DNA of 64,000 nt from GWE2-42-39 sp034003625 (lineage in GTDB: Bacteria; Bacteroidota; Bacteroidia; Bacteroidales; Prolixibacteraceae): the NCBI GenBank assembly GCA_034003625.1, contig JAVEYG010000006.1, positions 62,001 to 126,000 on the forward strand, read 5' to 3'. The notes beneath the pieces are model-generated. The model ran no database searches, was not told the origin of the DNA, and saw only the letters and a list, made by a program, of their open reading frames with translations. Shown here piece by piece: positions 1 through 11,100 of the stretch. The stretch's first letter is position 1; each line of letters starts with the position of its first letter. The translations under genes and the position numbers were made by a program.

Positions 1-686
1 ATGTCGATATCGGTAGTTTGCAACGAATCCATAAACTGGATGCTGTATTTTTGTTCGTCGGTTGGCAGGCCCATTGCATTGAACAAACTGTAACGCGCCA
101 GATGAAGAATCTGTTCTGCTTCGTCAAGTTGGTTTTGCGCCTCGGCGTGTTGTAATTCGGCTTTGGTCAGGTCCATGCCGTTGCCCATACCGGTTTCAAA
201 GCGGGAATAGGTTGCAGTGTAAAGTTCTTCGGCCAGCCGGTGCTGATTTTCGGAAAGTTTTTGATAATATAACGCATATAAAACTTCTATATAATGTTTT
301 TTTACTGTGTATTTCACTTCATTTTCAAGCGCTTTGATTTGGTACGCCAATGCCTGTTTTTCTTTTTCATTGGCTTTCAGACGATACATCGTGGTCAGTG
401 GAAAATCTACGGTTTGCGAAACAGTTAGCCGCTTTTCCTCAAAAGGCTTCGTTTCATTGCTGCTCATTCCTTCCTCGAAATAACTGATTTCGGGAGCTTC
501 AATACCTGTGAGAGTGCGCCATTCATTTTCCTTTTGCTGAAGAACAGCCCGCATTTGGTTAATTTTAGCGTTCATTTCAACGGCATGCGAAACAGCCTGT
601 TGAATCGTCAGTAAATCCTGTTGTGCAAAAACTTCACTAAAAAAGAATAAAAGGAATGATACAGAAATGAATTTCATCCGGTTCAT
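1..686 (-). CDS. TolC-family outer membrane efflux protein (5' part, truncated by window start)
   Basis: The visible 228 residues start with a signal peptide (MNRMKFISVSFLLFFFSEVF, then AQ) and continue as long amphipathic helices rich in Gln, Glu and Lys (LTIQQAVSHAVEMNAKINQM; later KAELQHAEAQNQLDEAEQIL), the usual look of the alpha-helical barrel of TolC/CusC-type channels. Such proteins form the outer-membrane exit duct of RND or ABC efflux systems. The gene runs off the left edge, so the C-terminal half and any pump partner genes lie outside. A second ATG at 677 (MKFIS) is an alternative start. Substrate unknown; the family assignment is fairly safe. Confidence 0.8.
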   Translation of the reverse strand, partial: MNRMKFISVSFLLFFFSEVFAQQDLLTIQQAVSHAVEMNAKINQMRAVLQQKENEWRTLTGIEAPEISYFEEGMSSNETKPFEEKRLTVSQTVDFPLTTMYRLKANEKEKQALAYQIKALENEVKYTVKKHYIEVLYALYYQKLSENQHRLAEELYTATYSRFETGMGNGMDLTKAELQHAEAQNQLDEAEQILHLARYSLFNAMGLPTDEQKYSIQFMDSLQTTDID

Positions 687-781
687 CGAATTGGTTTTTG
701 CATAAAGTTACGGTATATATCACAGACCTGTCAATCATTTGTTCATCAAAAATCTCGAAGATCAATAGGATTCTTCAATAT

Positions 782-811
782 AAAAAAAGGGAGACCGAAA
801 ATCAGTCTCCC
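782..811 (-). terminator. Intrinsic terminator of the small lipoprotein gene
   Basis: On the minus strand GGGAGAC and GTCTCCC form a 7-bp stem with a 9-nt loop followed directly by a run of seven T. It sits 26 nt past the stop of the lipoprotein gene, between it and the TolC-like gene. Confidence 0.75.
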
Positions 812-836
812 CCTCGGGAAATTCGAAAGGTGAGAA

Positions 837-1223
837 TCAATAATCACCCCGAAAATCTTCTTCATATACATCAATCCGTTTTCGCCAACTGCCATCGTTG
901 TAACTTCTGAATTTTCCGGATCTCAAATGATTTACATCCGGTTCAATCCATACGGATGAATATTTTGAATGAATCAGTTTCGATCCGTAAGGTTCTATTA
1001 ACGACACAGAGCCTGTTACAGTTATGTCGTCCACGTAATCGTCGTAATACTCAATTTCCTGGTTGTCGTAATAAACTTTCAGGGCGAAATCACAATGGTT
1101 GTCAATCAGGATGCGGTAGTTCAGGTCTTCGTCCTGGTAACAGTGCGGAAGGACGAGAAAGAGCGCTGCCAGTAAAAGTATCCTGCCCGCGCTTCGAAAG
1201 GGTTTTGTTGCAGTAGTTTTCAT
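837..1223 (-). CDS. Small predicted lipoprotein, unknown function
   Basis: A 128-aa protein with a basic N-terminus, a hydrophobic segment (ILLLAALFLVL) and a Cys at residue 28 in the context LPHC, which fits a loose Bacteroidota lipobox, so the mature protein would be membrane-anchored. The remainder is short, acidic and rich in Tyr and Asp (IEYYDDYVDDITVTGSVSLI), suggesting one small beta domain. I do not recognise a family. It has its own terminator downstream and a 674-bp non-coding region upstream, so it is probably a single-gene unit. Confidence 0.6.
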   Translation of the reverse strand: MKTTATKPFRSAGRILLLAALFLVLPHCYQDEDLNYRILIDNHCDFALKVYYDNQEIEYYDDYVDDITVTGSVSLIEPYGSKLIHSKYSSVWIEPDVNHLRSGKFRSYNDGSWRKRIDVYEEDFRGDY

Positions 1224-1297
1224 AGCATCCGGGTTTTCTGAATAAATCGATCACAGTTTTGTTTTTTTGTTTTGCAATATTTATACCAAAATTTTAA

Positions 1298-1890
1298 AAG
1301 AAGGCGCCCCGGTTATCACCGAAAGCGCCTTTGTTACAACTAACACAATTGCAACGGGAGTAAACTTTCCCTGTCACGAAACGCAATTGGAATAGACATG
1401 GAAATCTACTCAATACTTTTTGTGCCATTTTTATTCTTCTGGCCGGCCTTAATCTCCCGTACTGTTTTTAGTAAAAGCGCCCCGGCCACTGCCGGGAGCG
1501 CCTTGTTACAATCGACACAATTGTAACGGGAGTATCTTTTTTACATATCCTGTTTCAATGAACCTTCTCCCGCTGCCGGTCTTTTGGTAAAGGCGCCCCG
1601 GCCACTGCCGGGAACGCCTTGTTACAATCGACACAATTGTAACGGGAGTATCTTTTTTACATATCCTGTTTCAATAAACCTTCCCCCGCTGCCGGTCTTT
1701 TGGTAAAGGCGCCCCGGCCACTGCCGGGAACGCCTTGTTACAATCGACACAATTGTAACGGGAGTATCTTTTTTACATATCCTGTTTCAATGAACCTTCT
1801 CCCGCTGCCGGTCTTTTGGTAAAGGCGCCCCGGCCACTGCCGGGAGCGCCTTGTTACAATCGACACAATTGTAACGGGAGTATCTTTTCT
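1298..1890. repeat. 116-bp tandem repeat array with hairpins (four regular units plus one degenerate unit)
   Basis: Four units start at 1471, 1587, 1703 and 1819, exactly 116 bp apart; the fourth is cut short near 1890. A diverged unit starts near 1298. Each unit holds two inverted repeats: a GC-rich hairpin (on the minus strand AAGGCGC-T-CCCGGC, loop AGTG, GCCGGG-GCGCCTT) and a perfect 8-bp inverted repeat GTTACAAT...ATTGTAAC with 7 nt between, followed by GGGAGTA. The GC hairpin is terminator-like but with only a short T run. The array fills the gap after the PorE-like gene, whose stop codon lies within 10 bp of its end. The 1224-1470 stretch otherwise shows no gene. Confidence 0.85.
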
Positions 1891-1897
1891 GCAAAGA

Positions 1898-3946
1898 TTA
1901 GAAGTAGAATATTCCTCTCTCTCCTCTTCTCCTGACTTCACCTTTGCGAACCACTTTAACAATCGTCCTCCTGTTTACCTCGTGCTCTTCTTCCGTACAT
2001 TCCACATCGTTCGCACATCGGTTCAACAGCCTGGTTTCACCGTATCCTTCATATTGTACCCGGGCCGGATCAATTCCCCGGTCGACCAGGTACTCAAAAG
2101 CCGATCTTGCCCTCCTTTGCGAGAGCAATAAATTGTAATCATCGCTTCCCCTGGAATCGGTATGCGATTCGAGCCGTATCTCCAGATCAGGATATTCGAT
2201 CATAATTGCCAGTAACCGATCCAGCATTTCAGCGGCATCGGACCGTATATCCCATTTATCAAGGTCGTAATTGATATATTCCAGCTCAAGTACCTGAATA
2301 GGTTCTCCATTTTCTTCCTCCATTTTTAACGGTTCGGGATAATCATCTGCCTGAATGGATACTTCTCCTGCCATCACTGGTTCAGGAACTGTACTTTCGA
2401 GGTACATTTCAACAGATAATTCCTGATTTGGCCGGAGCCCCAGGGTTGAAACGTTTCGTTTATCTTCCGAATACATTTCCTTTCGGGCCAGTAACGAATA
2501 GGTTTCACCCTTGTTCAGTTCAAACTCGAATACTCCGTTTGCTCTCGAAAGAGAGGTATTAATAATTTGTCCGGTGTTGTCCATCAACGAAATTTCAACA
2601 CTCTCCAAGGGCTCTTCTGTAATACGGTCCCGGATCAATCCCCGGATAATAACCGGGATACGGGTAATCTTCATGTAATAAATATCGTCGTTGCCTTTCC
2701 CCGATGTACGGTTAGAGGTGAAATACCCCTGCATCCCGGTCTTATCGAGTACCAGCGCAAAATCATCCCTCGGGCTGTTTACCGGATAACCCATATTTTC
2801 CACCGTATTGAACACGCCGTTCTCCGGGACCGAAAAGAAAATATCCAGCCCCCCCATTCCTCCGTGACCGTTAGAAGCGAAGTAGAGAACCCCTTCGTAG
2901 CTGATAAACGGGAAAAGCTCGTTACCTTCGGAATTTACTTTCGCCCCAAGGTTATACGGGGTGCTCCATCGGCCTTCAGAATAGATCGAGAAATAAATAT
3001 CGGTACCCCCATACCCTCCCGGCATGTCGCTGGCAAAATACAGCACATTTCCGGTTGTATCGATCGAAGGGTGCCCGACCGAGTAATCATTGCTATTGAA
3101 ACGGAAACTACCGTCGTATTCCCATCCATCCTTTCCGTTCTTTGCAAAATTGGTCTTCAGGTTAATCACTTCATCGCGGCTTTTCAGGAAACTCCCTCTT
3201 TTTTCATTGTTAATCGTATAGAAAATCCGGTCGTTTTTTTCATCATAGGTTATCGGCCCGTCGTGAAAATTGGTTTTCAGTTTGGGCGCAAATGGCCTCG
3301 GGGAACGGATATCTCCATTTGCAGTAATTTGGGCTACATACATGTCGAGGTACGGAAGTTCATTCCATCCGTAAGTTCGCCTGGCTGTAGTGCCCGACAG
3401 GGAGGTTGACGAAAAAACGAGCTCACTCTTATAAAAAGCAGGCCCCATATCCGATCCTTTGGTATTGGTCGATACATTGCGGATGAGATATTTCGTCGAA
3501 TCGCGCATCAGGTATTGAATATATTCCAGCATGGAAACTTCGGTAAGGGTACGGGCATCATCCGGTTTCAGAACGGCATAGTCGCGCATTGTTTTTTCTG
3601 CTTCAGCATATTTGCCGTTGCTTTTCAAGGCCTGTGCATATTGATACAGATCGCTTGCCTCAGCCGAACCTTTTCCGACAAGGATCCTCAGCCATTTTTC
3701 AACTTCCTCACTTTTCCCAATGTTGTGGTTGGCTTCGGCCAGCCGCCGGATCACGTAATTGTCGGCGCTATCGCGTTCGTACGCATATTCATAATACTCA
3801 ATGGCTGTAACAAAATTAAAATCCCTGAAATTACTGTCGCCCAGGCGTATCGCCATTTTTTGTGACACACTGGTTGATACCAGTCCCAGCATGAGTGCCA
3901 GCATTAAAATTCCTTTTCTGTATGTTCCTGACAAAACCATTTTCAT
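1898..3946 (-). CDS. PorE-like OmpA-family protein (TPR, PD40 propeller, CarboxypepD-reg, OmpA)
   Basis: A 682-aa protein with a signal peptide, then TPR-like helices (about 30-150: FVTAIEYYEYAYERDSADN), a WD40/PD40 propeller (about 170-430, with repeated blades such as LYFASDMPGGYGGTDIYFSI and LYFASNGHGGMGGLDIFFSV), a carboxypeptidase-regulatory-like beta domain (about 435-510) and a C-terminal OmpA peptidoglycan-binding domain (LESHTDSRGSDDYNLLLSQR). This is the domain order described for PorE of the Porphyromonas T9SS, which links the outer-membrane machinery to peptidoglycan. It starts 5 nt after the PorP/SprF stop, so the two are translated together. Many Bacteroidota carry several such paralogues beside PorP/SprF genes, so equivalence to PorE itself is not claimed. 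The last ~14 residues (KGEVRRRGERGIFYF) look like a non-domain tail next to the repeat array. Confidence 0.85.
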   Translation of the reverse strand: MKMVLSGTYRKGILMLALMLGLVSTSVSQKMAIRLGDSNFRDFNFVTAIEYYEYAYERDSADNYVIRRLAEANHNIGKSEEVEKWLRILVGKGSAEASDLYQYAQALKSNGKYAEAEKTMRDYAVLKPDDARTLTEVSMLEYIQYLMRDSTKYLIRNVSTNTKGSDMGPAFYKSELVFSSTSLSGTTARRTYGWNELPYLDMYVAQITANGDIRSPRPFAPKLKTNFHDGPITYDEKNDRIFYTINNEKRGSFLKSRDEVINLKTNFAKNGKDGWEYDGSFRFNSNDYSVGHPSIDTTGNVLYFASDMPGGYGGTDIYFSIYSEGRWSTPYNLGAKVNSEGNELFPFISYEGVLYFASNGHGGMGGLDIFFSVPENGVFNTVENMGYPVNSPRDDFALVLDKTGMQGYFTSNRTSGKGNDDIYYMKITRIPVIIRGLIRDRITEEPLESVEISLMDNTGQIINTSLSRANGVFEFELNKGETYSLLARKEMYSEDKRNVSTLGLRPNQELSVEMYLESTVPEPVMAGEVSIQADDYPEPLKMEEENGEPIQVLELEYINYDLDKWDIRSDAAEMLDRLLAIMIEYPDLEIRLESHTDSRGSDDYNLLLSQRRARSAFEYLVDRGIDPARVQYEGYGETRLLNRCANDVECTEEEHEVNRRTIVKVVRKGEVRRRGERGIFYF

Positions 3947-3951
3947 ATCTG

Positions 3952-4905
3952 TTAGAAATATCTTGGCGATTTCACTCTTCCATGTCCGAAGTTGAAATCG
4001 TAACTAATCATTATTTCATGAGTCCCGTTATTGAAAGCTCCCAGATCATTCACCGACAAATCGTAAGAATATCCAACTTTCATCTGGTTGGTAATCTGTA
4101 CCTGCATCAATCCTCCAAATGAATCGCCCAACCTGTACATGGCGCCCAGCCACAGGCGGTCATAAATCAGGAATTGGGCAGATAAATCGATCGAGATCGG
4201 AGCATCCTGGACAAATTTTACCATAAAATGAGGCTTAAATTTCAATATCCGGTTTACATCGAAAACGTAACCCGACATGAGGAACAAGTGCAATTCCTCA
4301 CGGTTGACATACTCGCTCGAAAAACCGGAATACGGGTTGATCACATTTTCGATCAGTTTCGGAGCTGACAAACCCGCATAAAAACGTTCGGTATAATAAT
4401 AAGCGCCTACTCCTACGTTAGGCAAAAAACGGCGTATGACATCCGATTGAAAAACATAGTCATTAGGGTCAATAAGTTCCAGATCGGTATAGCCGGCCGT
4501 ATAAAAGTTTACGCCGCCCTTCAGCCCAAAGGCCAGATAGCGGCGCCGGTCGAAATCAATGGTATAGGAATAATCAATATGAACCCCTGTTTGAGCGATT
4601 GGCCCGATTTGGTCTTTCACGAAAGATAAACCAAGCCCCATGTGGTATTTGGTAATGGGAGAATGTACTGAGAAAGTCTGGGTTTCGGGGGCGCCGTCAA
4701 TGCCTACCCACTGGTTGCGGGAAACTGCATTCAGGCTGAGCATATCATTGGAACCGGCGTAGGCGGGATTAATAGACAACACATTGCTCATGTACTGTGT
4801 GTACATGGTCTCCTGCTGTGCATTTGCATTGGATGAAATTAAAAACATCACAAATACAAATACTGCATAGTATGTGTTTCTATGTATTACTCCCGTTACC
4901 ATCAT
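3952..4905 (-). CDS. PorP/SprF-family type IX secretion outer membrane protein
   Basis: A 317-aa protein with a signal peptide ending in NANAQQ, then the family hallmark at the mature N-terminus (YTQYMSNVLSINPAYAGSND) and alternating beta strands to a C-terminal aromatic strand. PorP/SprF proteins are outer-membrane beta barrels; several are dedicated partners needed for secretion or attachment of a substrate with a type B sorting domain, often encoded next to that substrate. Here the substrate candidate is the 2,045-aa protein just upstream. The ATG at 4905 is preferred; the frame stays open to a TTG at 4923. A 289-nt gap with a candidate promoter separates it from the giant gene. Confidence 0.9.
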   Translation of the reverse strand: MMVTGVIHRNTYYAVFVFVMFLISSNANAQQETMYTQYMSNVLSINPAYAGSNDMLSLNAVSRNQWVGIDGAPETQTFSVHSPITKYHMGLGLSFVKDQIGPIAQTGVHIDYSYTIDFDRRRYLAFGLKGGVNFYTAGYTDLELIDPNDYVFQSDVIRRFLPNVGVGAYYYTERFYAGLSAPKLIENVINPYSGFSSEYVNREELHLFLMSGYVFDVNRILKFKPHFMVKFVQDAPISIDLSAQFLIYDRLWLGAMYRLGDSFGGLMQVQITNQMKVGYSYDLSVNDLGAFNNGTHEIMISYDFNFGHGRVKSPRYF

Positions 4906-4999
4906 ATCTTTATTGCCTTGCAAAAAACCCGGTTTTCATCCGGTTATTTTGCCTTTAATTTCCGGCGGCAACAAAACATGCCTCCTGAAATTAACCGGC

Positions 5000-5028
5000 C
5001 AAACTTACTATTTGGCTTTGGGAACAAA
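5000..5028 (-). promoter_or_regulatory. Candidate promoter for porP/sprF
   Basis: Minus-strand TAAGTTTG (5000-5007) matches the -7 consensus TAnnTTTG, with TTTG at 5025-5028. The spacer is 17 nt, slightly short of the usual 19-21. It would let the secretion pair be transcribed apart from the giant genes, leaving a leader of roughly 90 nt. Confidence 0.35.
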
Positions 5029-5194
5029 AACAGGCATTGAGCAAACGGGGAGACAGAGGTATCAAAACTGCAATCACAACTATCAACAAGTAATTGTTAA
5101 TATCAAACACCTATTTATTATGTAAATAAATATTTTCGGAAACACCCAAATAAAAGACAATCAGGTATTTTAATCTAAGGGAAAGATATTCGAT

Positions 5195-8100
5195 CTACCT
5201 GTCAAGGTAAACGGAACCGGAAACTTTTTCTCCGTTGTCAAACTGCATGATGTAGAAATAAGTCCCTGCAGGAACAGGCCCCTGCCCAAGTCGCAAGCCG
5301 GCATTGGCCGTACCATCCCAGTAACCGTCTTTTCCTTCTCCCAAACCATAGTTTTCCGACTTGTACACGGCATTGCCCCACCGGTTAATAATTTCAATCT
5401 TCACCCGGTTGTATTTAGCGATACCTACTACTTCAAACCGGTCGTTTACACCATCTCCATTCGGAGAGAATGCGTTCGGTACGAAAAAGGCCTGGTCGTT
5501 GATGATTACCAAAACAGTAGCTTCGTCGCAATTCTGGAAATAATCGCAGATCACATAAACAAATTCATCAGTGCCGGCATAATATTGATCGGGCGTATAA
5601 TTGATCAGCGAATCACCAACTACTACCGCAAGGCCATGATCGGGCGGATCTTTGATCGAAATACTCGAAGGATCGATGTCTCCCTGGGGTATATCATTGG
5701 CAACCACATTAATATCTATTGTTTTATTCAGATCCATTTCGGCTGTATCGGCAATTGCCTGTATATATTGTCCTACAATCAGGGAATCAATATTTGAACA
5801 TCCATAGATATCGGTCACTTCAAGATAATATTTGCCAAGCCCGCTAATCTGCGCTGTTGAGTTGGTCTGACCATTCAGGATAATGCCGTCAAAAGTCCAC
5901 CACCGGAAAGAAATTCCGGCTCCCGTACTTTCCGAACCGTCGGCAATAATGATAGTGGTGGGCGATTCAACAAATACAAGCCCGTCGGTAACGGCATCCG
6001 GACAATCAACTATCTGCACACGGATTGTTTCCGTACTCTTCAGTCCGTTTTCATCAGTCACAGTAAGCGTATACTCGGTGTTCCCGCCGGGAATAAACCT
6101 GGGTTTTGCACTGGTTGGGTCATCTAAGTAAATGGCAGGTTCCCACCGGTAACGAAGCGTTGTTTCCCCGGCACTCTGACTGGCATCGATAATCACCCCT
6201 TCCGTATTACAACATCCCAGCGAGATAGTGGTACCCCCTGCAATGACGATCTTTGGACTACGGTTTACAGTTGTTTTGGCAACCGCAATATTGTTGACGA
6301 AATTCGGGTCCCAGACATCGCTGACCACCGACGACAAATTGGTGATCGTTTCGGGAGCGGTCTCCCCTACTATCCCGGTTATATAAATAACAACCGACTG
6401 GTTCACCTCTAAGTCTCCGAGTGACAGCGTATTGGTCCACACCCTTGAAGTAGCGCTGGCCCCGATCCGGTAAACGGCATTTTTTATATAGCCCGGAAGA
6501 TAATCCCCAATCCTCACGTTAACCGCTTTTGAATTGCCCAGATTGGTCACCTGGAGTTCAAACGTGATTTCTTCGTTTATCCGAAGGATTGGCGGCGCTG
6601 TCTTTGTAATCGCTAAATCGGCATATTGTACCGGAGCAGGCAGTACGGTTACCGAAACTGTTGCATTGTCGCATATACCGGAGTTCCTGTCGCAAATTTC
6701 ATACACGAAGTGATCAACTCCTTCGTACCCGTCGTTGGGCGTATACGTGAACGAACCGTCGGCATTAATGACCACGGTTCCATGTAATGGGTTGTTCAAG
6801 GGGGAAAGGTTCAACTGAAGGGTTGAAACCTGATAAATATCGTTGCTCAGGATATTTCCAGAAACAGCAGTCCCATACGTAAAGAAAGCATCGTCGGCAG
6901 CAAAAATCAGGTTGTTTTCCTGCTTCCTCACGCTAATTGAAACAACCGCCCTGGAACATATTTCAGAAAGCTGTCCACAAACCTCGTAAGTGAATTGATC
7001 AGTTCCGGAAAAACCATTGGCCGGGGTATACGTGTAGTTACCGTCCGGACTGATCACCACTGAACCATAAGAGGGGCCGGAAACAGGCTGGACGTTCAGT
7101 TGCATGGGTTCCCCTGAAGGAGAATAGTCATTCGACAACAGGTTGCTTGTGACAGGAGTACCGGTCACAGTTTCGGTTTCATCGTTATTTGCAACCGGGC
7201 CGTTTTTAATCTTCACCACTGTAATGGTTACTTTCATGGTGTCGCAGTCAGCCGGAGGATCATCGGTGCACACCACATACTGGAAATAATCTTCGCCGGA
7301 ATAACTGCTTTCCGGGGTATATGTATATGCTCCGTTGGCATTCAGCAAAACAGAACCATGTAAAGGTTGCGTATAAAGCGTAGTTACCGACTTGGCTTCA
7401 AAGTAATCGTCGTCATTGGTCAGCACATTCCCGCTGACCGGCTGATTCTGAATGGTTGAATTGATATCGTTGGTTGCCTGACGATCCACATTAGTAGTAT
7501 CCTCTATCGTAATCAGCACAAGCGCCTGCGTGCATTTTACCGGTACCCCGTTATCGCATACTTCGTATTTTACACTGTCTTTGCCCGAAAATCCTGCATT
7601 CGGGGTATACGAGAACGAACCGTTGGCCGACAACGTAACGGTTCCGTTGAAAGGCCCGGAAACAGGAGTTGTTTTCACCGTCAGGTCATGTTCATCGGGA
7701 TCGGAATCGTTGATCAGTACATTTCCTGTTTTTGTTTCGCCCGGCAAACACAAAAGATCGTCGTCAACAGCCAGCGGGGACCGGTTTACAATGATCGTAA
7801 CATAAACCGTTGCTTTGTTGCATTTTACCGGTTCGCCATCGTCGCACACCTGATAAACAAACTGATCGGAACCTCCCAGTACCCCCTCGTCCAGGATGTA
7901 TTCATACGCGCCATCCGGCTTCATGCTGACCGTCCCTTTCGACGGGACGCTGAAAATCGTGAATGTCAGGTCATCGCCATCCGGGTCCGAATCGTTTAAG
8001 CTCACATTGCCTGTTACCGGGTCTCCCGTGACAAAAGCCGCGTCATCGGCGGCAAACGGGGCGTTGTTCCCTCCTCCCAGGGCCTTAACGGTAATGGTAA

Positions 8101-11100
8101 CGGTCGCCCTCGAACACAACGAAGGACTGGCATCGTCGCATAGTTCATAAATAAACTGGTCGGTCCCTTCAAACCCTGCATTTGGCGTATAGGTAAATGT
8201 CCCGTCCTGACGAAAATCAAGGACCCCGTTTTTCACATTTGAGGTGACCCCGCTAATGGTCAGATTGTCCATATCGGGGTCAAAGTCATTCATCAATACA
8301 TCTCCTGAAACCGCCTGATTAACCGAAGTAGAAAATTCGTCCTCATTGGCCACCGGCTCCCGGTTGCCCGGTATGTTCGGACGGACTTCGATGGTCACAA
8401 TAGCCGTATCGCAAAGAACCGGGTTAGTCCCTACTTCACAGATGACATACAGGAAGAAATCTTCCCCGATGAAATCCTTGTCGGGAGTATAGGTATAGGT
8501 TCCGTCGGCTTTCAGTGCGACCGTCCCGTTCGACGGAAACGCATAGGGCGTTAGGATCAGTGCGATGGTATCGCCATCGGGATCCGAGTCGTTGGTCAGC
8601 ACATTGCCCGATACCTCACTGTTCATCAGGGTGTTATTAATGTCGTTCATCGCAACCGGCGGGCGGTTCACAGGCCCGCCTCCCCCCGTAACGGTAACCG
8701 TTGCCGTACCTGAAATAACCGAAGGGCAAACACCGTTGGTAATTACCGCCCGGTATTGGGTGGTTTGGCTAAGATTAATCACTGTCAGGCTGGTTGTTGT
8801 ATTGGCAATATCGGTCCAGTTGACGCCGCCATCAGTTGATTCCTGCCACCGGTCGACCGTCCCGAAATGCCCCAGCAGGGTGAGTTCCGTATTGTTGGCG
8901 CCCGCCGGAACCGTTCCCCCTCCGGCTATTACACCCCCGACAGGCAAGGCGTCAATGGTCAGTACCACCGCCGTGCGTACCGGGCTTTTGCAGTTGGTTG
9001 AAATAGTTCTTGTTTCAGCATAGAAAACATACATGCCGCCCTCTGTTTCCGAAGGCGTATAGCTGGTGTTGTCTGTCAACAATGCGGCGCCGCCGGTAGC
9101 CGTGCCATACCAGTCGGCGGTTTCACCCGGCCCCACCGTTACGGTCAGCGCCGGAATGGCCTCCCCGGAGCATATTGCTTGATCGCCGCCCGAAATTGGC
9201 GCGGCTACCGGCGGGCAACTGCAGTCGGGGGCCGTTACATTTTGTGTTGTAGTGCAGCCGTTCAGCGTGGCCGTCAGCGTTACATTGACGCCTGCCGGGA
9301 TGCCGCTTACCTGGCTCCCCGATACCGTCCCGGCCGTGCTGGTGACTGTCCCGTCGGAAGTAAAATTAATCGTGTAAGTGGTAAAATCAGGCGAACAAAC
9401 AGTGCCCGACACCGTGAGCGTGGGCAAGGGGTTGACCGTTAGCGTAACGGCTGTACGGGTGGAGCTTTTACAACCGCTGGAACTATTTCGTGTTTCGGCA
9501 TAATAGGTATAGCTGCCGGTTGCCGGTTCTGCCGAAACATAGCTGAGGTTGCCGCTTTGCAAGGCTGTGCCGCCGGTAGCCGTGGCATACCAGTCGGCGG
9601 TTTCGCCCGGCCCCACCGTTACGGTCAGCGCCGGAATGGCCTCCCCGGAGCATATTGCTTGATCGCCGCCCGAAATTGGCGCGGCTACCGGCGGGCAACT
9701 GCAGTCGGGGGCCGTTACATTTTGTGTTGTAGTGCAGCCGTTCAGCGTGGCCGTCAGCGTTACATTGACGCCTGCCGGGATGCCGCTTACCTGGCTCCCC
9801 GATACCGTCCCGGCCGTGCTGGTGACTGTCCCGTCGGAAGTAAAATTAATCGTGTAAGTGGTAAAATCAGGCGAACAAACAGTGCCCGACACCGTGAGCG
9901 TGGGCAAGGGGTTGACCGTCAGGCTCACTGCCGTACGGATGGAACTCTTACAGTTGCTTGTAGTATTTCTTGTTTCGGCATAATAAGTAAATATGCCCAC
10001 CAAAGTTGCTGCCGGTGTATAGCTGGTGTTGCCTGTCAATAATGCGGCGCCGCCGGTAGCGGTGGCATACCAGTCGGCGGTTTCGCCCGGCCCGACTGTT
10101 ACGGTCAGCGCCGGAATGGCCTCCCCGGAGCATATTGCTTGGTCGCCGCCCGAAATTGGCGCGGCAACCGGCGGGCAACTGCAGTCGGGGGCCGTTACAT
10201 TTTGTGTTGTAGTGCAGCCGTTCAGCGTGGCCGTCAGCGTTACGTTGACGCCTGCCGGGATGCCGCTTACCTGGCTGCCCGATACCGTCCCGGCCGTGCT
10301 GGTGACTGTCCCATCGGAAGTAAAATTAATCGTGTAAGTGGTAAAATCAGGCGAACATGCTGTGCCCGACACCGTGAGCGTGGGCAAGGGGTTGACCGTT
10401 ACCACGGCTTGGTCGCTCAGTTCGACCGAACAATTGGTCGCTGTATTGGTCGCCAAAATATTATACGCGGCGCTGGCCACCGGGCTGACCGTAAACGTAA
10501 GGTCGCCGCCGGTTCCGGCCTGCGCACTGCCCACATTGCTGTCGTCGTTGTCGAGCCGTAGTTGGTAGTTCACGCCCGGGACGCTGCCCGAAAGGATTAT
10601 GGCTGCCGTCCCGCCGCTGCAGATCGTCGCGTCGCTAACCATAAGCGCGGCGGACGGAAGGCCATAAATAATATGCGCGTGTGTATTTTGTCCCGCATCG
10701 GTTACGGGTTGTATGGTCTGGTTACTGATATCCGTTGCGCCGGTAATCACAATCGTGTTATTCGTGTCGGATAATGGATTGGAAGCCAAAGCGCTCCCGG
10801 GGATGGTAATGTATTGATTGGCATAGCTGACCGTTTGTGCGGTTTGCGCTGTACCATTTAATGTGTAATTGACGGTAATTGGGAAATTAGCCCCACCCAG
10901 CGGATTATCATTCCCGTCTTTAAATGTAAGATTGACCTGCACATCGTTAAGGGTGGCTGAATAGCACTGGGAAGAAGTAAGGTTTAATACCAACCCTTTA
11001 TTTCTAATGGCAACTGCTTCAATCCGTATCGCCTTGGTATTGGTACAGCCGTTGGCTCCGGTTTCTGTTACCAGCAGGTAATAAGCACCCGTTTTAATCC

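Noticed and set aside
1471..1890. Possible CRISPR array
   Set aside because: The whole 116-bp unit is repeated without unique spacers, and no cas genes are in the window.
1738..1962. 74-codon minus-strand frame through the repeat array
   Set aside because: It overlaps the PorE-like gene end and then translates the repeat unit.
2567..3409. 280-codon open frame on the plus strand
   Set aside because: It is antisense to the propeller region of the PorE-like gene, which has clear domain motifs; the plus-strand translation has none.
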